Positions 24,294 to 33,296 of a DNA stretch of 40,941 nucleotides are shown here, piece by piece (positions within the stretch are counted from its first letter, which is position 1; every line of letters starts with the position of its first letter). The position numbers and the translations under genes were made by a program. Source of the stretch: Labilibaculum sp. K2S (GTDB taxonomy: Bacteria > Bacteroidota > Bacteroidia > Bacteroidales > Marinifilaceae); assembly GCF_030372765.1 (NCBI RefSeq), contig NZ_JAUCMW010000021.1:1-40941 (forward strand), given 5' to 3'. The notes beneath the pieces were generated by a model. That model saw nothing but the letters and a program-made list of their open reading frames with translations. It made no database searches and was not told the origin of the DNA.

Positions 24294-27200
24294 ATGAAAT
24301 CATTAATAGAATACTTTATAAAATATCCTTTCGCCGGGAACCTGCTGGCCGGGGTGTTTGTTCTACTGGGTTTTTTCGGTTTGATATCCTTGAATTCAGC
24401 GGTAATGCCACAAATAGATCCTGGTATAATTTCAATTTCAGCGACCTACCCCGGAGCTTCTCCTGAAGAGGTGGAAAAAGGTCTTGTCTTAAAAATTGAA
24501 GACAACATCAAGGGAATTAGTGGTGTTGAAAAGATCACTTCATCGTCTATGGAGAATACTTGTACAGTGATGATTGATCTGGAGACAGGTTATGATGCCA
24601 ATATTGCTCTGCAGGATATTAAAAATGCGGTTGATGGAATTAGCTCCTTTCCCGTTGGTGTTGAGAATATGAGTGTTGAAAAAATGGAATTTACCGTTTT
24701 GGCAGCATCAATGTCTCTAAGTGGTGATGTTGATCTAAAAGACCTGAAGCAATATTCCAGAGAAATTGAGAATGATTTACGTGGTATTGAGGGAATTTCA
24801 AAAGTTGAATTGGCTGGTTTTCCCAAAGAAGAAATCGAAATCAGCGTAAGCGAAGATGCTTTAAAGGCTTATCAAATTACTTTGGATGAGATTTCTTCTG
24901 CAGTGGGTAATGCTAATATTGAAATTACTGGTGGAACAATTAAAGGCGATGATGAAGAGCTCCGCATCAGGGTGCGAGAAAAAGAATATTATGCCGAAGG
25001 ATTTAAGGACATTATTGTTCGCTCAGAAGAGAATGGAGGTACAGTTCTCTTAAGTGATGTGGCCAGTATCAATGATAAGTGGTCTGAAGATCCTAACCGA
25101 ACTTTTATTGACGGCAATCCGGGAATTAGTATTTCCATAACACAGACTTCAAGAGAGGATATTCTATACATTTCCGAAACGATTAAGGAATATATCAGCA
25201 ATTTTAATAAGCGACATCAAACTGTAAAACTGAATCTTTTGCTCGATAATTCAGTACAAATTAAAGTGATGCAGGATATTTTAGCCAATAACGGAATCAT
25301 TGGCTTCTTATTAGTATTGTTATTTCTATCCTTATTCTTAAATCATCGATTATCCTTTTGGGTGGCACTTGGAATTCCAATTTCATTTATGGGAATGTTT
25401 ATGGTTGCCGGTATGTATGGCCTTACCTTAAACAAGCTTTCCTTGTTCGGAATGATCCTTGTAATTGGCATTTTGGTTGATGATGGCATCGTAATCTGCG
25501 AAAATATTTATCAGCATTACGAAAAAGGCAAATCAGCAATACAAGCAGGTATTGATGGAACTCTTGAGGTAATGCCGGCAGTTTTTTCTGCCGTATTAAC
25601 AACCATTGTGGCTTTTATTTCCTTCTTTTTTATCGATAGTGTTATTGGTGAGTTTTTTAGAGAACTGGCTTTCGTTGTCATATTTGCATTGGTTTTTTCT
25701 TTAATTGAAGCATTTCTTATTCTTCCTGCTCATGTCGTTCATTCTAAGGCGCTAATGACGGATAAAAAAATATCTAAAATTGAAAAAATAACCAGCTCCA
25801 CAATCTTTATAGTAAGAAAGTGGACTTATGAACCATTGATTAAATTTTGTTTGAATAACAAACTGGTTACGGTGGGTTTAACCATTGGTTTATTTTTTAT
25901 TACCATAGGAGGATTAGTGGGAGGTATCATTAGAACTGGCGATAGTTCTGTTGATAACAAAGATTACGTTGATGTGGAGTTGGAGATGCCTGCAGGCACA
26001 CCTGAGAATCAAACTATGTTTTTCATGAACCGAATTGAATCGGCAGCCGTTGAGATTGGCGAAGATTTAAAAAGTAAAAGCTTGAATGGAGAACCTGTGA
26101 TTACAAATACAGTAATGAAAATTACAGCCTCGAATGTGGGAAAATTGACGGTCTATTTTATCAGCAGTAAAGATCGTGATTTCTTATCCATTGAATTCAG
26201 TAAACTTTTAAAAGAAAGAGTTGGAAGTATACCGCAAGCAGAACGATTGAATTATGTGCAAAGTAATCGATTTGGAAAAGCTGTTTCGGTGTCATTGCAA
26301 AGTAGTAATCTGGAAGATCTTTATGCCGCAAAAAATGAATTTAAACAGAAGTTATCCAAATTGGAAGGGCTAACCAATGTAGAGGATAATGATAAGTTAG
26401 GAATGAGAGAAGTGAGACTTCGCTTAAAGGAAAGTGCCTATAAATTGGGTTTAAACCTAAATAAAATAACAGCACAGGTTCGTTCTGGATTTTATGGGAA
26501 AGAAGTTCAACGCTTGCAACGGGGAATTGATGAAGTTAGGGTTTGGGTACGCTACGACAAAAAAGAACGTTCTTCGATAGGAAATCTGGAGAACATGAGA
26601 ATCAGAACCGATGATGGAGGAGAGTATTATCTAAAAGATGTTGCCTACATCAGTTTTGAACGTAATTTGGTTCAAATAAATCATTTGTCCGGTCAAAGAG
26701 AGATTACTGTTGAAGCAGATTCAGAAAGTGAATTTGTGAATATGACAGAAATAAATAATGAAATTGATGACGTGATATTACCGGATTTAATGAACAAATA
26801 TTCAGGCTTAAGAATTCGATATGGAGGACATGTAGAAGAATTGGGAAAAGCAAAAACGTCAGGGATTGTAATTGCGCCTGTAATTTTAATTCTTTTGTTT
26901 TCAGTTGTAATTTTTACATTCCGTTCTTATACACAAAGTTTATTGATTTTTACATTGGTTCCATTCGGATTTATAGGTGTCGGTTGGGGACATTGGATAC
27001 ATGGAATTGCATTGGATATGCCATCTTATTTGGGAATGGTAGCTTTAATGGGCGTAATGGTTAATGACTCCATTGTATTGATTAGCACCTATAATAGTCA
27101 ATTGCAATCAGGGAAAGATGTGATGACAGCAATATACGATTCCTGTATCTCTCGATTCAGACCAATTGTGTTAACTTCTTTAACAACAATAGTTGGTATT

Positions 27201-27419
27201 GCACCTATCATAGCTTCAAATCAATCTGAAGCTAAAATGGTAGTGCCGATGGCAATTTCATTGGCTTATGGATTGGCTGTTGCCACTTTTTTAAATTTGT
27301 TACTTCTACCAGTTCTATTGGTTGTTGTGAATTCTGCGAAAAGAAAGTTTAAATGCTTAGTGAGCGGGATAATGCCAAGCAGAGAGAGTGTTGAGCCAGC
27401 TGTTAGAGAACTTAACTAA
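24294..27419 (+). CDS. RND efflux pump, second system
   Basis: This is a 1041-residue RND transporter with the duplicated 6+6 membrane topology. N-terminal MKSLIEYFIKYPFAGNLLAG is typical. The proton-relay pair is D396-D397 in GILVDDGIVICENIYQH. In the second half the motif is MGVMVNDSIVLIS, so the AcrB Lys940 position is Asn, as in a separate clade of Bacteroidota and proteobacterial RND pumps. It is therefore a different type from the AcrB-like pump at 15971-19123, and its substrate is likely different. It sits between its adaptor and a TolC-like channel with gaps of 36 and 23 bp, a clear operon. Confidence 0.92.
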   Translation: MKSLIEYFIKYPFAGNLLAGVFVLLGFFGLISLNSAVMPQIDPGIISISATYPGASPEEVEKGLVLKIEDNIKGISGVEKITSSSMENTCTVMIDLETGYDANIALQDIKNAVDGISSFPVGVENMSVEKMEFTVLAASMSLSGDVDLKDLKQYSREIENDLRGIEGISKVELAGFPKEEIEISVSEDALKAYQITLDEISSAVGNANIEITGGTIKGDDEELRIRVREKEYYAEGFKDIIVRSEENGGTVLLSDVASINDKWSEDPNRTFIDGNPGISISITQTSREDILYISETIKEYISNFNKRHQTVKLNLLLDNSVQIKVMQDILANNGIIGFLLVLLFLSLFLNHRLSFWVALGIPISFMGMFMVAGMYGLTLNKLSLFGMILVIGILVDDGIVICENIYQHYEKGKSAIQAGIDGTLEVMPAVFSAVLTTIVAFISFFFIDSVIGEFFRELAFVVIFALVFSLIEAFLILPAHVVHSKALMTDKKISKIEKITSSTIFIVRKWTYEPLIKFCLNNKLVTVGLTIGLFFITIGGLVGGIIRTGDSSVDNKDYVDVELEMPAGTPENQTMFFMNRIESAAVEIGEDLKSKSLNGEPVITNTVMKITASNVGKLTVYFISSKDRDFLSIEFSKLLKERVGSIPQAERLNYVQSNRFGKAVSVSLQSSNLEDLYAAKNEFKQKLSKLEGLTNVEDNDKLGMREVRLRLKESAYKLGLNLNKITAQVRSGFYGKEVQRLQRGIDEVRVWVRYDKKERSSIGNLENMRIRTDDGGEYYLKDVAYISFERNLVQINHLSGQREITVEADSESEFVNMTEINNEIDDVILPDLMNKYSGLRIRYGGHVEELGKAKTSGIVIAPVILILLFSVVIFTFRSYTQSLLIFTLVPFGFIGVGWGHWIHGIALDMPSYLGMVALMGVMVNDSIVLISTYNSQLQSGKDVMTAIYDSCISRFRPIVLTSLTTIVGIAPIIASNQSEAKMVVPMAISLAYGLAVATFLNLLLLPVLLVVVNSAKRKFKCLVSGIMPSRESVEPAVRELN

Positions 27420-27442
27420 ATTGTAATTCTGAAAAAAAAGAC

Positions 27443-28690
27443 ATGAATAAAACAATCATATTTGTAACATTTTTGCTTTTACCAGGCAGTAATTGTAAAG
27501 CACAAGAGGCCTTAACACTTGAAGCATCTATTGCTATTGCATTAAATAATAATTTAAGTATTAAAGTGGCTGAAAATCAGTCTGAAATATCTGTTAACAA
27601 TGCAACAAAAGGGAATGCAGGTTTGTTGCCTAGTTTTAATGCAGGGGCAAATACAAATTATAATGAGCACAGTACCGATAAAGTATCTTCATCCACATCT
27701 TTGAATTTCTCTTATATTTTGTTCGATGGATTTGGCGCACGATACAATTATAAAATATTGAACCTGCAAAAAGAACAGGGAGCGTTAACGGCTCGATACA
27801 ATATTGAAAATACCATTGCGAATGTAATTTCAGGTTTTTATCAATTAAGTAAGGCTTTTGATGATTTAGATGTGGCATCGAAAAATATGGTAATTTCAAA
27901 GGAGCGTTTGCAAAGAAATCAATCCAAATATGAGTTCGGGAATATCAATAAATTGGAAGTTCTGAATGCAAAGGTTGATTTTAACCGGGATAGCAGCACT
28001 TATCTAAAATCCCAACAGTTTTATGAGGAATTAGTTCGTGAAATGAATGTTTTACTGGGTCGAAGTGCTGAAACTAAATTTCAATTGATTCCTGATGCAT
28101 CAGAATTTCAATCTTTTAATTTGAGTGATTTGAAAAAAAAGGCATTGGAAGAAAATGCTGATTATTTGATTCAGGCAAATCAATTAAGAGAGGATGAATT
28201 AGCCGTAAAAAAGGCAAAATCAGGACAGTTGCCATCTTTGAGCATTAATTCCTCTTATTCATATTACGAGAATGAAATTGTTGGGACAAACTCAAACACG
28301 CAATTAGCCGGAGGTTTAAATTTGAGTTTCAATGTTTTCGATGGAAAAAGGAAAAAAATAGAAATTGCAAATGCCAAAATTCAAAAGCAAAATACCGAAT
28401 TAGAATTCCAAAATAAGATGTTAAAATTAGAAAAGGATTTGGTAAATGCTTATGCCGATTTCAATTACAATTTAAGGGTCTTGGAATTGGAGGAAGATGC
28501 TTTAGAAGCAGCAACACTTAATTTTGAACAAACCAAAGAATACTATCAGTTGGGTCAGGTGAGTTCTACAACTTTTCGCGAAGCGCAACTTAATTTAGTA
28601 GAAGCTCAAAATAATAAATCATCTGCAAGGTATGATGCAAAAAAATCGGAAATAAATATCAAGAAAATTAGTGGTACGTTGCTGCAATAG
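27443..28690 (+). CDS. TolC-family outer-membrane channel, second system
   Basis: This is an outer-membrane efflux protein of 415 residues with a cleavable signal peptide ending at CKAQ (about 21) rather than a lipobox. Two OEP repeats are present, starting LTLEASIAIALNNNLSIKVAENQ and LKKKALEENADYLIQANQL, each followed by long helices and a beta segment (SLNFSYILFDGFGA and GLNLSFNVFDGKRK). The C-terminal helix contains YYQLGQVSSTTFREAQLNLVEAQ, typical of TolC-like proteins. It completes the adaptor-pump-channel operon and is followed by the decayed beta-barrel gene. Confidence 0.92.
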   Translation: MNKTIIFVTFLLLPGSNCKAQEALTLEASIAIALNNNLSIKVAENQSEISVNNATKGNAGLLPSFNAGANTNYNEHSTDKVSSSTSLNFSYILFDGFGARYNYKILNLQKEQGALTARYNIENTIANVISGFYQLSKAFDDLDVASKNMVISKERLQRNQSKYEFGNINKLEVLNAKVDFNRDSSTYLKSQQFYEELVREMNVLLGRSAETKFQLIPDASEFQSFNLSDLKKKALEENADYLIQANQLREDELAVKKAKSGQLPSLSINSSYSYYENEIVGTNSNTQLAGGLNLSFNVFDGKRKKIEIANAKIQKQNTELEFQNKMLKLEKDLVNAYADFNYNLRVLELEEDALEAATLNFEQTKEYYQLGQVSSTTFREAQLNLVEAQNNKSSARYDAKKSEINIKKISGTLLQ

Positions 28691-28711
28691 AATTCATAAA
28701 CTTAAAAATGA

Positions 28712-29255
28712 TTGGCCTTAATTTCAATGCTTAGTCCTAGTGTGTCTTCAAATTTTAGTTCCTCAATTAATTGGGATGATATTCGTTTGTTTGGCGTGGT
28801 TATGTTTTTAAAAAAAATAAACCCCAATATGAAGTTTGATTTTGGGATAGGTTATTCGGCAACATTAGGAAAACCTTCACCTTTGCCAATATTTAGAGTG
28901 ATGTGGACCCCCCAATCAAAAGTGGACCTTTAATTTAGGCTTTCCTCGAATGGCGGTTCAATATCAATTAACAAAAAGCACAACATTAGCAACTGATTTT
29001 TTCATAGTCGGGGATAATCTCACATTGGGTGATGATCTTTATAAAGGGGAACAAAAAATTGATAACATACAGATAATGAATTTAGGTGGAGGAGTAGAGG
29101 TAACTCAAAAGTTATCGAAATTTTTAAAACTTAAGCTGAGTTATGGTTATACATTTTATCGTTAGTTTGAATTTTTGAATGGAAGTGATACTGTAAAAGA
29201 ATTTGACTTAGGTAATAACATATATAAGCTGGAATCTCTATTGGTATTTAGTTGA
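28712..29255 (+). pseudogene. Decayed outer-membrane beta-barrel gene (DUF6268-like)
   Basis: Three reading-frame pieces together resemble the C-terminal two thirds of a DUF6268-type outer-membrane protein. Piece one (28712-28913) includes SINWDDIRLFGVVMFLKK and GYSATLGKPSPLPIF. It shifts frame at a run of six C (28908-28913); removing one C joins it to NQKWTFNLGFPRMAVQYQL and on to 29162. There an in-frame TAG (29163-29165) interrupts the sequence. Coding-like sequence continues (FEFLNGSDTVKEFDLGNN, then KLESLLVFS) to a TGA at 29253-29255. The expected signal peptide and first strands are missing; a stop is found in the frame just upstream. It lies 22 bp after the channel gene and was probably once the fourth gene of that operon. 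Confidence 0.75.
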
Positions 29256-29305
29256 AAAGATCCTGTTTAATTGATCAGAGTTTTGTAGTGGTGACTCTGA
29301 TTACC

Positions 29306-29336
29306 CCGTCTTCCTTAAATGGAAGACGGTTTTTTT
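29306..29336 (+). terminator. Strong rho-independent terminator of the second RND operon
   Basis: A perfect 9-bp stem CCGTCTTCC/GGAAGACGG (29306-29314, 29321-29329) with a 6-nt loop is followed by seven T (29330-29336). Confidence 0.9.
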
Positions 29337-29418
29337 ATTTATAACTCTTTTCAAATTTGCATTTACTTTCTTTGCAAATGACTATTTTTACTCAACTATT
29401 AACCAAAGATTGAGAAAA

Positions 29419-31125
29419 ATGCCACAAAATATTATTGCCTCACCTGAGTATTTTATTTGGGAGACTCACGGAATACACACCGGTACAGGAAACGATCATG
29501 TAAAACATGGAGTTGATGAGTTGGAGAAAATTACAGAATTAGCAATATCTAAAGGACATCCCAATATTGCATTTATAATTCACACACCACGTTTAACCAG
29601 ATATAGGTATGCTGCAGAAAAACGGTTGGGAGTTAAATTTATAAGGGGAGATAATGCCTATTTTAACTATCCAAATCAGATTGAACAGCTAAAATTGAAA
29701 TATGGGAATCAGATTAATATCCGTTTTGGTATTGAACTGGAATGGTTGGGACCTGATTTAGGGATGCAATGGAATCGCTCGAAAATTTTTCAGGCACAAG
29801 ATTCTGATTTTGTGATAGGTTCATTGCATTTTTCCCGGGAAGGAATTCCATATGATGGTTCGATAGAGGAAACCGAAGAACTGATTAAACTGAGAGGTGG
29901 ATTGGAAAATTATTGGGGTGGATACATCGAAGAATTGATTGAAATGGTTGATTCTACCTGGGAAATGATTCAGGTTGTTGGTCATATAGACTTACCAAAA
30001 TTGTTTGCTCCAATTCCTCAACCTCTGTTGGAGTTAGATACCTCAGATCATTTTCTGGCTCGTAGAATGCGGTTTTTACTGGAAATGATCAGCGAATATA
30101 ATCTTGCATTGGATGTAAATCTGGCTGGAATCAATAAAGGTTGTGGAATTTATCCTGATATCTCAATTTTGAAGAGAGCAAAGCAACTTGATATCCCTAT
30201 TGCATTAGGTACTGATACTCATACATTGCAAAATTTAGGTAATCATCACGAAACCGGGATCCATTATGCTCATGATGCCGGATACAAGCATTATTTGAGT
30301 TTTTCGAAGTGCATTCCTGAGAAAAGACCTCTACGAAATCAGGCTTTTAAGGAGGAAGAATATAAGGTGATGAACTTGGGAATTGAGATGCTAAACCTTC
30401 GTTTTGAGGATAGCAAGCAACGACGAATTCCAAAATTTTCTTTCGGAGGAACTTTTAGAACATTCTTGGAACATCATAAAAATTCGACTTCTTTGGGTGA
30501 ATTTGAAGCGATACGAATACGAAAGGGAAATAAATCCATCACTATAAGCAATACTATTCCTCAAAATCGAAAGGAGAAGGTAAAAGGATTGTTCTCACAT
30601 CATAAAGATAAACCGGGTGTGTTATCTATGATATTTAATGCTTTAGCATCGGAGGAGATCAATGTTGAAACGGCATATTTAAATTCCAATAATGATGGCA
30701 CTGCAACGGCTTTTTTAACCCTTTCGGGAGATGATGGTTCTGTTCATGAGGCTGTTGAGTTTGTGAAAGGAACAGGGGGAGATAGTTTTATTGAAATTAG
30801 GGTAGGAGATATCTTGGAAATGCAGCAATTGGATAAAAACAAGAATTATTTGCTGGAAGTTGATGGAGTTAATCTACCCATTGCAATCAGTAAACAAATG
30901 ATTCTTTCTATTCATAACAATACTGCAGGAATCTTGCTAATTTTGCTTTCGGCATTGGCTTCCCAAAATATCAATGTAATTGATTTAAAATTGGGACAAA
31001 GAGGACAAAAAGGGTATGCGATATTAAGTATTGAGGGAAATGCCCAATTGGCCGGAAATATTTTGAGTAAACTGGGTCCTCAGTTTTTTGAAACAACACT
31101 TTTATCTTTAAACGGGGTTGAATAG
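29419..31125 (+). CDS. PHP-domain phosphoesterase fused to two ACT domains
   Basis: Residues about 12-330 are a PHP metal-dependent phosphoesterase. Candidate metal ligands are H18 and H20 (THGIH), E106/E108 (GIELEW), H137 (GSLHFS), H189 and D191 (GHIDLPK), and D266 and H268 (GTDTH), the pattern of HisK-type histidinol phosphatases. After a linker (about 335-395) come two ACT-like modules: 398-462 (KPGVLSMIFNALASEEINVE) and 502-562 (TAGILLILLSALASQNINVI). ACT domains bind amino acids, so allosteric control is plausible. The start at 29419 is the first ATG; an upstream TTG at 29410 is less likely. No histidine biosynthesis gene is nearby, so the substrate could be another phosphate ester. Confidence 0.85.
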   Translation: MPQNIIASPEYFIWETHGIHTGTGNDHVKHGVDELEKITELAISKGHPNIAFIIHTPRLTRYRYAAEKRLGVKFIRGDNAYFNYPNQIEQLKLKYGNQINIRFGIELEWLGPDLGMQWNRSKIFQAQDSDFVIGSLHFSREGIPYDGSIEETEELIKLRGGLENYWGGYIEELIEMVDSTWEMIQVVGHIDLPKLFAPIPQPLLELDTSDHFLARRMRFLLEMISEYNLALDVNLAGINKGCGIYPDISILKRAKQLDIPIALGTDTHTLQNLGNHHETGIHYAHDAGYKHYLSFSKCIPEKRPLRNQAFKEEEYKVMNLGIEMLNLRFEDSKQRRIPKFSFGGTFRTFLEHHKNSTSLGEFEAIRIRKGNKSITISNTIPQNRKEKVKGLFSHHKDKPGVLSMIFNALASEEINVETAYLNSNNDGTATAFLTLSGDDGSVHEAVEFVKGTGGDSFIEIRVGDILEMQQLDKNKNYLLEVDGVNLPIAISKQMILSIHNNTAGILLILLSALASQNINVIDLKLGQRGQKGYAILSIEGNAQLAGNILSKLGPQFFETTLLSLNGVE

Positions 31126-31145
31126 AAAATTTTAATTGATCGAAG

Positions 31146-31652
31146 TTGAATAACAGCACATCCAGTTCATACGAATCCATTTTGAATATTATTGAGTTTT
31201 ATAGAATTCAACCAAGAATTCAAGACCTTCAAATTGAAAAAATAGAAGAGTATTTGATTCTTATGAACGCTCATTATCAAGAGTCAATAAGAGATATTGA
31301 TGATTGTATCGGCGTAAGTGAACCTGTTTGTTTAGAAGATATAGTTGATGTTTTAAATTCTTACATTAATAAGGTGGGAGAAGAACTAGATAAGATTTTC
31401 CCTGAGGATATGAATGCGTTTTCTCCTATTAATATACATTCCAATGCTAAAATAATTGAGATTCAGGCATTGGAATTGTACCGGAATTTTAACGGTGGTG
31501 AAAGTAATTTGTATCGAATAAAAGAGGAACTCGATTGTTTGGGAAACAATATTTACGAAGAAAATTTTGCCGAAAAGTTAGCCATACTGACAAAAAATAT
31601 ACTGTCCAAAATTAATTCAGACCTTATTGTCAGAGTTGATGATTTATTATGA
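31146..31652 (+). CDS. Hypothetical helical protein, probable TTG start
   Basis: I do not recognise this 168-residue protein. It is acidic, almost entirely helical by composition, and has no signal peptide, membrane span or Cys pair motif; examples are DIDDCIGVSEPVCLEDIVDVL and YINKVGEELDKIFPEDM. The frame has a TGA at 31137-31139, and no ATG occurs until codon 40 (31263), so the start is TTG at 31146 or an internal ATG. It begins 20 bp after the PHP-ACT gene and may be co-transcribed. It converges on the ABM-like gene with a 6-bp gap. Confidence 0.6.
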   Translation: MNNSTSSSYESILNIIEFYRIQPRIQDLQIEKIEEYLILMNAHYQESIRDIDDCIGVSEPVCLEDIVDVLNSYINKVGEELDKIFPEDMNAFSPINIHSNAKIIEIQALELYRNFNGGESNLYRIKEELDCLGNNIYEENFAEKLAILTKNILSKINSDLIVRVDDLL

Positions 31653-31658
31653 AGTTGT

Positions 31659-31934
31659 TTATCCGACAGCTTTCGGCGGGAGAAACTGAATTGCCACCGG
31701 CTCTTCGTCTTCTAACTCTTTAATCATTTGAAATGATTGTGATTGAAGAAATTCAAGAGCACTTTCTTCATTTTTCCATTGAGAAAGAATAATATGCTCG
31801 TTTCGTTTTCCATTAGCTTGGTATATTTCGCACGAAAGCTCACCTCCAATTTTGCGGTATTCCTGAAATTGATCAAATGAATTTTTCCAGTTAGCGTAAT
31901 TTTTTATAGACTGCTTTATTAATAAATATATCAT
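31659..31934 (-). CDS. Small antibiotic-biosynthesis-monooxygenase-like (dimeric alpha-beta barrel) protein
   Basis: This 91-residue cytoplasmic protein has the pattern of ABM-fold proteins: a first strand MIYLLIKQSIKNYANWKNSF, a central strand HIILSQWKNEESALEFLQS and a short last strand PVAIQFL. Such proteins form ferredoxin-like dimers that act as oxygenases, heme-degrading enzymes or small binding proteins. Typical catalytic residues cannot be assigned by eye, so the reaction is unknown. It is a single gene, convergent with the helical hypothetical protein. Confidence 0.65.
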   Translation of the reverse strand: MIYLLIKQSIKNYANWKNSFDQFQEYRKIGGELSCEIYQANGKRNEHIILSQWKNEESALEFLQSQSFQMIKELEDEEPVAIQFLPPKAVG

Positions 31935-32177
31935 TGTGTGCGAATGTGTTGTTAATTCTAATTTAAATAAAAAGAATAAACAAGCTTACAATTAATTGAT
32001 TACAGGCTAAAAATACAGGGTGATCATATCTTTTTTTAATATAAATAGGGAACGCACCCCTAATTATTTAATTAAAATTAAACAAATTGTTTTTTTTAAG
32101 AAAATTCATTCCACTTATCAGCTAAATTAATTGACGAATGGTCTAAAAATCCGATGAAATATTTACAGTTATACAAC
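31935..32177. other. AT-rich intergenic region
   Basis: I see no gene, RNA or clear hairpin here. It contains the promoter of the ABM-like gene and the 3' end of the epimerase-like gene. Confidence 0.4.
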
Positions 32178-33011
32178 TTAGATTAATGCATCAATTGGAT
32201 TTGAGAATTTAAATTTATAATTAGTATTTTCCAATTTAGCAGAGCTGATAATTTTGTACGGGCTTTGGTTCGAGACAAATTGCGGTGTTTCAAAACCTCC
32301 AATTTTTGCAGCCTCCTTATAAAATTCCTTACGGCTAGGATGCTCGGGGCAACATGCATTGTAAATTTCTCCCCATAAATTATTTTCGATCAAATGTGAT
32401 ATGATATTGATGCAATCATCCTGATGGATTAAATTAACAGGAATGTCACCTTCAACTTCATTTTTCATTTTCGAGAAAAACCGTCCAGGTTTACGATCAT
32501 AGCCAATTAAACCACCAAATCGAATGATACTGGTTTGAAAATTCTGTTGTGAAAGAAGCATTTTTTCAACACGTCGTAAGGCTTTGCCACTATTTTTTTC
32601 TGGAATTTGGTCATCCTCTTCAGTAACAAGCCTGTTTAAATTTGCATATACCGAGGTTGAACTAATGAAAATCACCTTTTTTACAGAGGAAAGATGCAAC
32701 TGCTCAATTAATGCCTTAAATTGTTTTGGGTGATATTCTTCAATATCTTCTCTGCGTTTGGGTGGAAAATTAACAATCAGTATTTGAGAATTAAAAAAAT
32801 CAGCATCAAAATCAACATTTATTTCAGGATCAAGGAATATTCGGTAAGGAGTTATTCCATCTTGCGCTAAGCGGGATATTTTCTCAGGAGTTGGGGTAGA
32901 GCCTTTTACCGAGTAATTATTCTTTATCAAAAATTTAGCCAGAGGAAGTCCTAACCAGCCACATCCTAGAATGCTTATGTTCTTTTCTTGTTTATAAAGC
33001 GTTTTATTCAT
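32178..33011 (-). CDS. NAD(P)-binding epimerase/dehydratase-like protein (YeeZ-type SDR)
   Basis: This is a 277-residue extended short-chain dehydrogenase-like protein. The nucleotide-binding motif is ISILGCGWLGLPLAKFL (residues 12-28). A strand VKKVIFISSTSVYAN contains the active-site-like Ser/Thr region, but no clear YxxxK is seen; later elements are IIRFGGLIGYDRKPG and GEIYNACCPEHPSRKEFY. This fits the YeeZ group, whose reaction is not firmly known. The start was set at 33011 (MNKTLYKQ) because a TAAATTTG -7 box lies at 33046-33039 on the minus strand, which would be inside the reading frame if the upstream ATG at 33062 were used. Confidence 0.8.
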   Translation of the reverse strand: MNKTLYKQEKNISILGCGWLGLPLAKFLIKNNYSVKGSTPTPEKISRLAQDGITPYRIFLDPEINVDFDADFFNSQILIVNFPPKRREDIEEYHPKQFKALIEQLHLSSVKKVIFISSTSVYANLNRLVTEEDDQIPEKNSGKALRRVEKMLLSQQNFQTSIIRFGGLIGYDRKPGRFFSKMKNEVEGDIPVNLIHQDDCINIISHLIENNLWGEIYNACCPEHPSRKEFYKEAAKIGGFETPQFVSNQSPYKIISSAKLENTNYKFKFSNPIDALI

Positions 33012-33038
33012 GTGATTGTATCTAAATATATCGGCGAT

Positions 33039-33046
33039 CAAATTTA
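33039..33046 (-). promoter_or_regulatory. Candidate -7 element for the epimerase-like gene
   Basis: TAAATTTG matches the Bacteroidota consensus TAnnTTTG and lies 27 bp before the ATG at 33011. No good -33 TTTG is seen. Confidence 0.4.
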
Positions 33047-33226
33047 AATTTAATTTAAACATTTAAATATTTTTGAGATATATAATTATGAATATGAAGT
33101 TAATTATTTTGGTATTTAAGATATTAAAATCCTTTTAGCGCCTATGAGCTTTCCATAATGGACAAAGTGCTAAGTAGAATAAGGGTAAAGGATTTGAAAA
33201 CACAAGGATTTTTAAATAATTACTTT

Positions 33227-33234
33227 TATATTTG
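33227..33234 (+). promoter_or_regulatory. Candidate -7 element for hemA
   Basis: TATATTTG matches TAnnTTTG and lies 62 bp before the hemA start codon, giving a leader of about 55 nt. The -33 region is weak. Confidence 0.45.
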
Positions 33235-33296
33235 ACACAGCATACACAGACTTTCATTTATGAATTTTTGGTAGGTTTCAAAATAAATTTCGTTTT

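Noticed and set aside
29355..29379. 7-bp inverted repeat ATTTGCA/TGCAAAT before the PHP-ACT gene as an operator
   Set aside because: Short arms in AT-rich DNA with no promoter element clearly overlapping; could be chance.
33012..33062. Upstream start for the epimerase-like gene
   Set aside because: A TAAATTTG promoter element lies inside this stretch and the nucleotide-binding fold begins normally from the ATG at 33011.
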